In this document: one piece after another, positions 60,432 to 64,000 of the stretch
How positions within the stretch are numbered: the first letter of the stretch is position 1
How the letters are laid out: each line of letters opens with the position of its first letter
Assembly (NCBI RefSeq): GCF_020379485.1
Contig: NC_063436.1
Location: 11,673,389 to 11,737,388, forward strand
Length of the DNA stretch: 64,000 bases
Source of the DNA: Brassica napus
Taxonomy: Eukaryota; Streptophyta; Magnoliopsida; Brassicales; Brassicaceae
Direction: 5' to 3'
Made by a program: the position numbers and the translations under genes
Notes under the pieces: model-generated
Told to the model about the DNA's origin: nothing
Database searches by the model: none
Seen by the model: the letters and a program-made list of their open reading frames with translations, nothing else

Positions 60432-63057
60432 ATGGGATCAAGAGGCGAATCAGACGATCAGTTGACGTATGATACTAACTACACGCCACCGGCTACGTTG
60501 GATTTTGAGACTCAACAACTCATTGCTAGACTTGGTGCAGCTGCTGAGATCGGTAGTCAACCCCGTGATGAAGAAGTTATTGCAAGAGAGAAGCAAAGCA
60601 GCAAAAGAAAGCTCATCAGTTTGGTTGATTCGGAAGAGGACTCTGATGTTGAGATCACTCCAACATCTCAAACAACAAAGCCTCGGAGACCAACCACTTT
60701 TGGAACTGCTTCGCAGAAATCCATGGTCCAATCCACACTAGAAATTGGTAGTGGCTCATCCAAGCAGGCGTGTAGTCAGAAGAAGTATGTTCCTGTGAAG
60801 TCGGTTATCCGTGGAGGGAGAAGAACCAAGGGCGTGTCTAAGGGCTCCGGTAGTCAGTCTCAGAAGAAGAAGAAGAAGAAGATGGAAGAGGAGATACCGG
60901 AGCTTGAGGATGAACTGGATGAAGAAGGGCTTGATGAGCTTGAGCTCGGGGAAGAGGAAAGGGAAGAGAGGCAACGATCAGATGTGTGGAAAGATTTTAC
61001 GGTGGTCCAAAAACCCAATGGAAAGCAGAAAGCTGCTTGCAATCATTGCAAGAGGGAATATGCATGGCAGTCCCACTCGCATGGAACCAGTGGGTTGAGA
61101 AGGCATCGTATGAGATGTAAAATATATCCAAGGAATGGAGGAAGGCAGCAGCAACTCAATGTCGATGGAAGAGTTGTGTCTCGCAAGTATGATCATGCTG
61201 TGTTCAGACAACTGGTAGCTAAGACAATAGTCCAGCATGATCTACCGTACTCCTACGTGGAGTATGAAAAGGTGAGAGACACATGGAAGTATTTGAATGC
61301 TGATGTCCAAACCATATGTCGAAACACAGCGAGAGCTGATGTGTATCGCTTATATGAAAGTGAGAGAGACACGCTGAAGAGAGAATTGGCTAGTCTTCCT
61401 GGACGAGTCTCTTTCACCTCGGACTTGTGGACATCAGTGAAACGGGAAGGATATATGTGTGTGACAGCACATTACATTGATCGGAATTGGAAGTTGAATA
61501 GCAAGATCCTGACGTTTTGTGCTCTACCACCACCACATACTGGTATGAATGTTGCTATTCAGCTCCTTGATTCACTAAAAGAGTGGGGAGTTCATAAGAC
61601 AGTGTTCTCGGTGACGTTAGACAATGCCACCAGTAATGACTCGATGCAAGATATTGTGAAGTCACAGCTGAATTTGGATGATGCTTTGCTGTGTGGAGGA
61701 GAGTTTTTCCATGTGAGATGTGCAGCGCACATTCTTAACCTCATAGTACAAGATGGGTTGAAGGTAATTGGAGACTCTTTGCACAAAGTAAGAGAGAGTG
61801 TTAAGTATGTAATGTCATCGGAAACACGTGAAAACTTGTTCCAGAAATGCGTTGAGGCTGCGGGTGTAGTAGAAACTGGGGGTCTACTCCTGGATGTTCC
61901 GACAAGATGGAACTCCACTTTCTTTATGCTTGAAAGAGCCATCAGGTACCGTCGAGCCTTTGCCAAGTTGGAGACATTTGATAAGAAGGGTTATAAAATG
62001 GCTCCCACTGCTGAGGAATGGACAAGAGCTGAGAATATCTGCAATTTCTTGGGTCTGTTTGCTGTAATCACGACCTTGATGTCTGGTTCGAACTATCCTA
62101 CTTCAAACTTGTATTTCTATCAGGTTTTCCAGATCCATAATTGGCTTCGGATCAATGAGGAAAGCGAAGATGAGATTGTGAGATACATGGTGCCACCGAT
62201 GAAAGAGAAGTTCGATAAATATTGGGATGAAGTCAGTGGTCTTTTTGCAATGGCAGCAGTCTTCGATCCAAGGTTTAAGCTTTCCATTGTCGAATGCTGC
62301 TTGGAAAAGCTTGACATGAGTACACGTGATGCAAAGCTAAAGAACTTGCGTGAGAAGCTTAGTATTTTGTTTGAGTCGTATGACAAAAAATCCAAGAATA
62401 GCTCACCGTCTACAGAGCCACGAGAGACTGTTTCGCAAAAAGCTTCTGGAGCAGGGACAATGGGACTGTTTGAGAACTACGGTGTGAGTGTTTATTAATT
62501 TTTAAACCTTTTGTTCATCTCTCTTTTCATTTCTAATTTTTTTCTAAATAACCTTCTTAGGATTTCTTTGCATTTCGCAAAGTCAGTGGGGTTGCGACTG
62601 GAAAAACACCTCTAGAAGCTTATCTTGATGAACCACCTCTGGACATTACTAATTTTCAGAGCTTGGACATCCTCGATTGGTGGAAGGATAATGCCCATCG
62701 GTATGGGGATTTGCCTGCAATGACATGTGACCTGCTAAGTATTCCAATCACAACAGTGGCTTCAGAGTCCTCTTTTAGCATTGGATCTAGAGTTCTTAAC
62801 AAATACAGGAGCCGTCTTCTCCGAAAAAATGTGCAAGCTTTGATATGCACTAGAAATTGGATCAAGGGATACGAATCTTATGCACATGGTAATTAATTCA
62901 CATTATTATTTCTTGTAGAGTATCATTATCCCTTAGTCCTAAGTAAATGTAATTTCTGATATTTACAGATGAAGAAATCGATGGTGATGGTGAAGAAGAG
63001 AAAGTGCCATCATTTCAGTCCATTGTCAATGGGGAAAATGAAGATGAGGAAGCTTGA
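60432..63057 (+). CDS. hAT transposase (BED finger, hAT dimerisation domain)
   Basis: Three exons (60432-62483, 62561-62888, 62969-63057) encode 822 residues with no break. Order of domains: acidic, low-complexity N-terminus with a KKKKKK basic cluster; BED zinc finger around residues 182-228 ([31 protein letters not shown]) for DNA binding; RNase H-like catalytic core with first Asp in FTSDLWTS (near 331), second Asp in [10 protein letters not shown] (near 396), and [18 protein letters not shown], whose Cys and His form the hAT-specific C/DxxH site; C-terminal dimerisation region [20 protein letters not shown] with [19 protein letters not shown] (about 718-755). The ATG at 60432 is the first in frame. 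Splice sites are GT-AG. It probably cuts and pastes this element; it might also mobilise related non-autonomous copies elsewhere. Confidence 0.92.
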
Positions 63058-63597
63058 ATTGTTATTTTGATTTGGTGTTTTTATTTTTTACAGTCTGCTA
63101 CATCTTGTTTTACTTGCTTGGTTTTGTTTTGACTGCTATTTGGTGTTTTTCTTTATTTAAAATTTGTTAAGACTAAACATCTCAGCTTCTACATGCACTA
63201 TAAGTCGAGCTTGTTTGTGTGTACATGACTTCAAGAACTGATATGAATTGAAATTGACTACAAGAACAATATGAAGTTAGATATGTAGTATAAAAGCCTA
63301 AATTGTACAGCTTTAACACGTACATGAAGCGTCCTCGTCTCCTGGAGCAGCATGCAGCGTCAATACGTGTTATGGAGCAGCACACAGCGCTTAGAAGTCG
63401 ATTGGTGCACCTGAAGGTTCGCAGCCCGCGGGACGACCTGAAAAGGCTTGTGCATTTCGGCGGGTCGGGCTTGGGCCGACCTTTTGGAGACCGCATCCCG
63501 CGCGGGCCTGACCCGCCTTAACCCGCAAAAGAAAAAACCCGCAGCGGTCCGGGCCGGGACGGGACGGAACAACCCGTTTGACATCACTATCTATAAC

Positions 63598-64000
63598 TTT
63601 CTTTGATTGATCCCGCACTTGACATATCGCTGAACTATTTTTAATATTCATCGTGGTGAATATTTCTTCAATAATAGCATAGACAAACTTTTTCAAAGCC
63701 ACCGTGACATGCCAAGTCTTTTTTACTTATTAACTCATTGCTGAAAGAGTAGCCAAGTGTGATACCAAATCTTCTAATGCAAATATAGACCAGTTACCTT
63801 CTTCAGAATTTGATGTTTCACTTTTTACAACAAAAAAATCCCTCGCGTCCATTTTTGTTGTTTTATCGGGACATTGTGCGTTTTTGTTGTTTTGAACGGA
63901 TCTTTGCGGAATATGTACCTGGTTTCATAATTATCATGTCTTCACCAATATTGATCATATATTGGAGGACCAATAATTTTTTTGTACTTCTTGTACAAAT
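63598..64000. other. Flank beyond the hAT element
   Basis: No feature recognised in the last 400 bases. Confidence 0.35.

Larger units (their letters stand above)
58411..63597 (+). mobile_element. Complete, apparently autonomous hAT transposon
   Basis: The 5171-bp element (58419-63589) starts TAGTGATGTCAA and ends with the exact reverse complement TTGACATCACTA. The octamer TCTATAAC stands on both sides (58411-58418 and 63590-63597), a perfect hAT target duplication. Subterminal regions of about 170 bp at each end are GC-rich and full of CCCGC/GCGGG words in both orientations, probable transposase-binding sites. It carries one three-exon transposase gene (60432-63057) preceded by a 2-kb leader with a large internal duplication and two hairpins. 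Perfect ends, perfect target duplication and open frame imply recent transposition. Confidence 0.93.

Noticed and set aside
60450..62395. Minus-strand frames inside the hAT element
   Set aside because: Shadows of the transposase; several are Ser-rich translations of the acidic/Lys-rich codons.

Overview
This is plant nuclear DNA, almost certainly from a Brassicaceae genome and most likely the Brassica lineage (inference). The genes have GT-AG introns and an AT-rich intergenic background. Predicted proteins closely resemble Arabidopsis thaliana chromosome 2 genes and lie in the same order as the At2g29710 to At2g28840 interval (family and locus assignments are from my knowledge of these families, not a search). 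Left to right the order is: a UGT71D glycosyltransferase, PH1, anthranilate synthase alpha (ASA2), CDC6, a tau glutathione transferase, protein phosphatase 1 (TOPP1), a wrecked sterol 4-alpha-methyl oxidase (SMO2), a tropinone-reductase-like SDR cluster (one pseudogene and three intact copies), APK1B, the CDK inhibitor SMR10, and the ankyrin-RING protein XBAT31. About a dozen anchors survive in 47.7 kb, as expected of a fractionated, formerly triplicated segment that has been padded with transposable elements.

Region by region: 1-0.9 kb holds a MULE-type MITE end and a truncated F-box gene. 1.3-11.6 kb is a compact block of four minus-strand housekeeping or metabolic genes (UGT71D, PH1, ASA2, CDC6). 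14.5-15.3 kb carries GSTU; 15.4-19.7 kb is a nest of local duplications, two retroposon insertions and a non-autonomous hAT. 20.7-22.4 kb is TOPP1, followed by the SMO2 relic. 24.3-32.6 kb is the SDR cluster, interrupted by an LTR remnant, a 1.3-kb intronless retroposon carrying a 408-codon frame, and a second non-autonomous hAT. 33.3-35.4 kb is APK1B, 40.7 kb SMR10 and 45.6-47.5 kb XBAT31. From 47.9 kb to the end I see no ordinary gene: the DNA consists of MITEs, a third hAT relative, a SINE-like unit, a Helitron nested in a PIF-like element, AT-rich DNA, and finally a complete 5.17-kb hAT transposon with an open 822-residue transposase.

The genes are not co-regulated as an operon. Functional themes are chorismate/tryptophan metabolism (ASA2), secondary-metabolite glycosylation and detoxification (UGT71D, GSTU, SDRs), cell-cycle control (CDC6 with an E2F site, SMR10) and signalling (PH1, TOPP1, APK1B, XBAT31).

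The most interesting signals are: (1) a recurring, apparently uncatalogued footprint in which 14-17 bp exact or near-exact direct repeats flank nothing but a short poly(A) tract, with or without a few 3'-end bases, which looks like retroposition that aborted almost immediately; (2) the apparently intact hAT element, whose long leader is internally duplicated and contains two long miRNA-precursor-like hairpins; (3) the full-length-looking 1.3-kb retroposon whose single frame fills the element but has no reverse transcriptase; and (4) LINE 5' junctions containing copies of the adjacent target DNA, in one case inverted. Coordinates of splice sites were derived by hand from GT-AG signals and protein continuity; no alignment or database search was possible.
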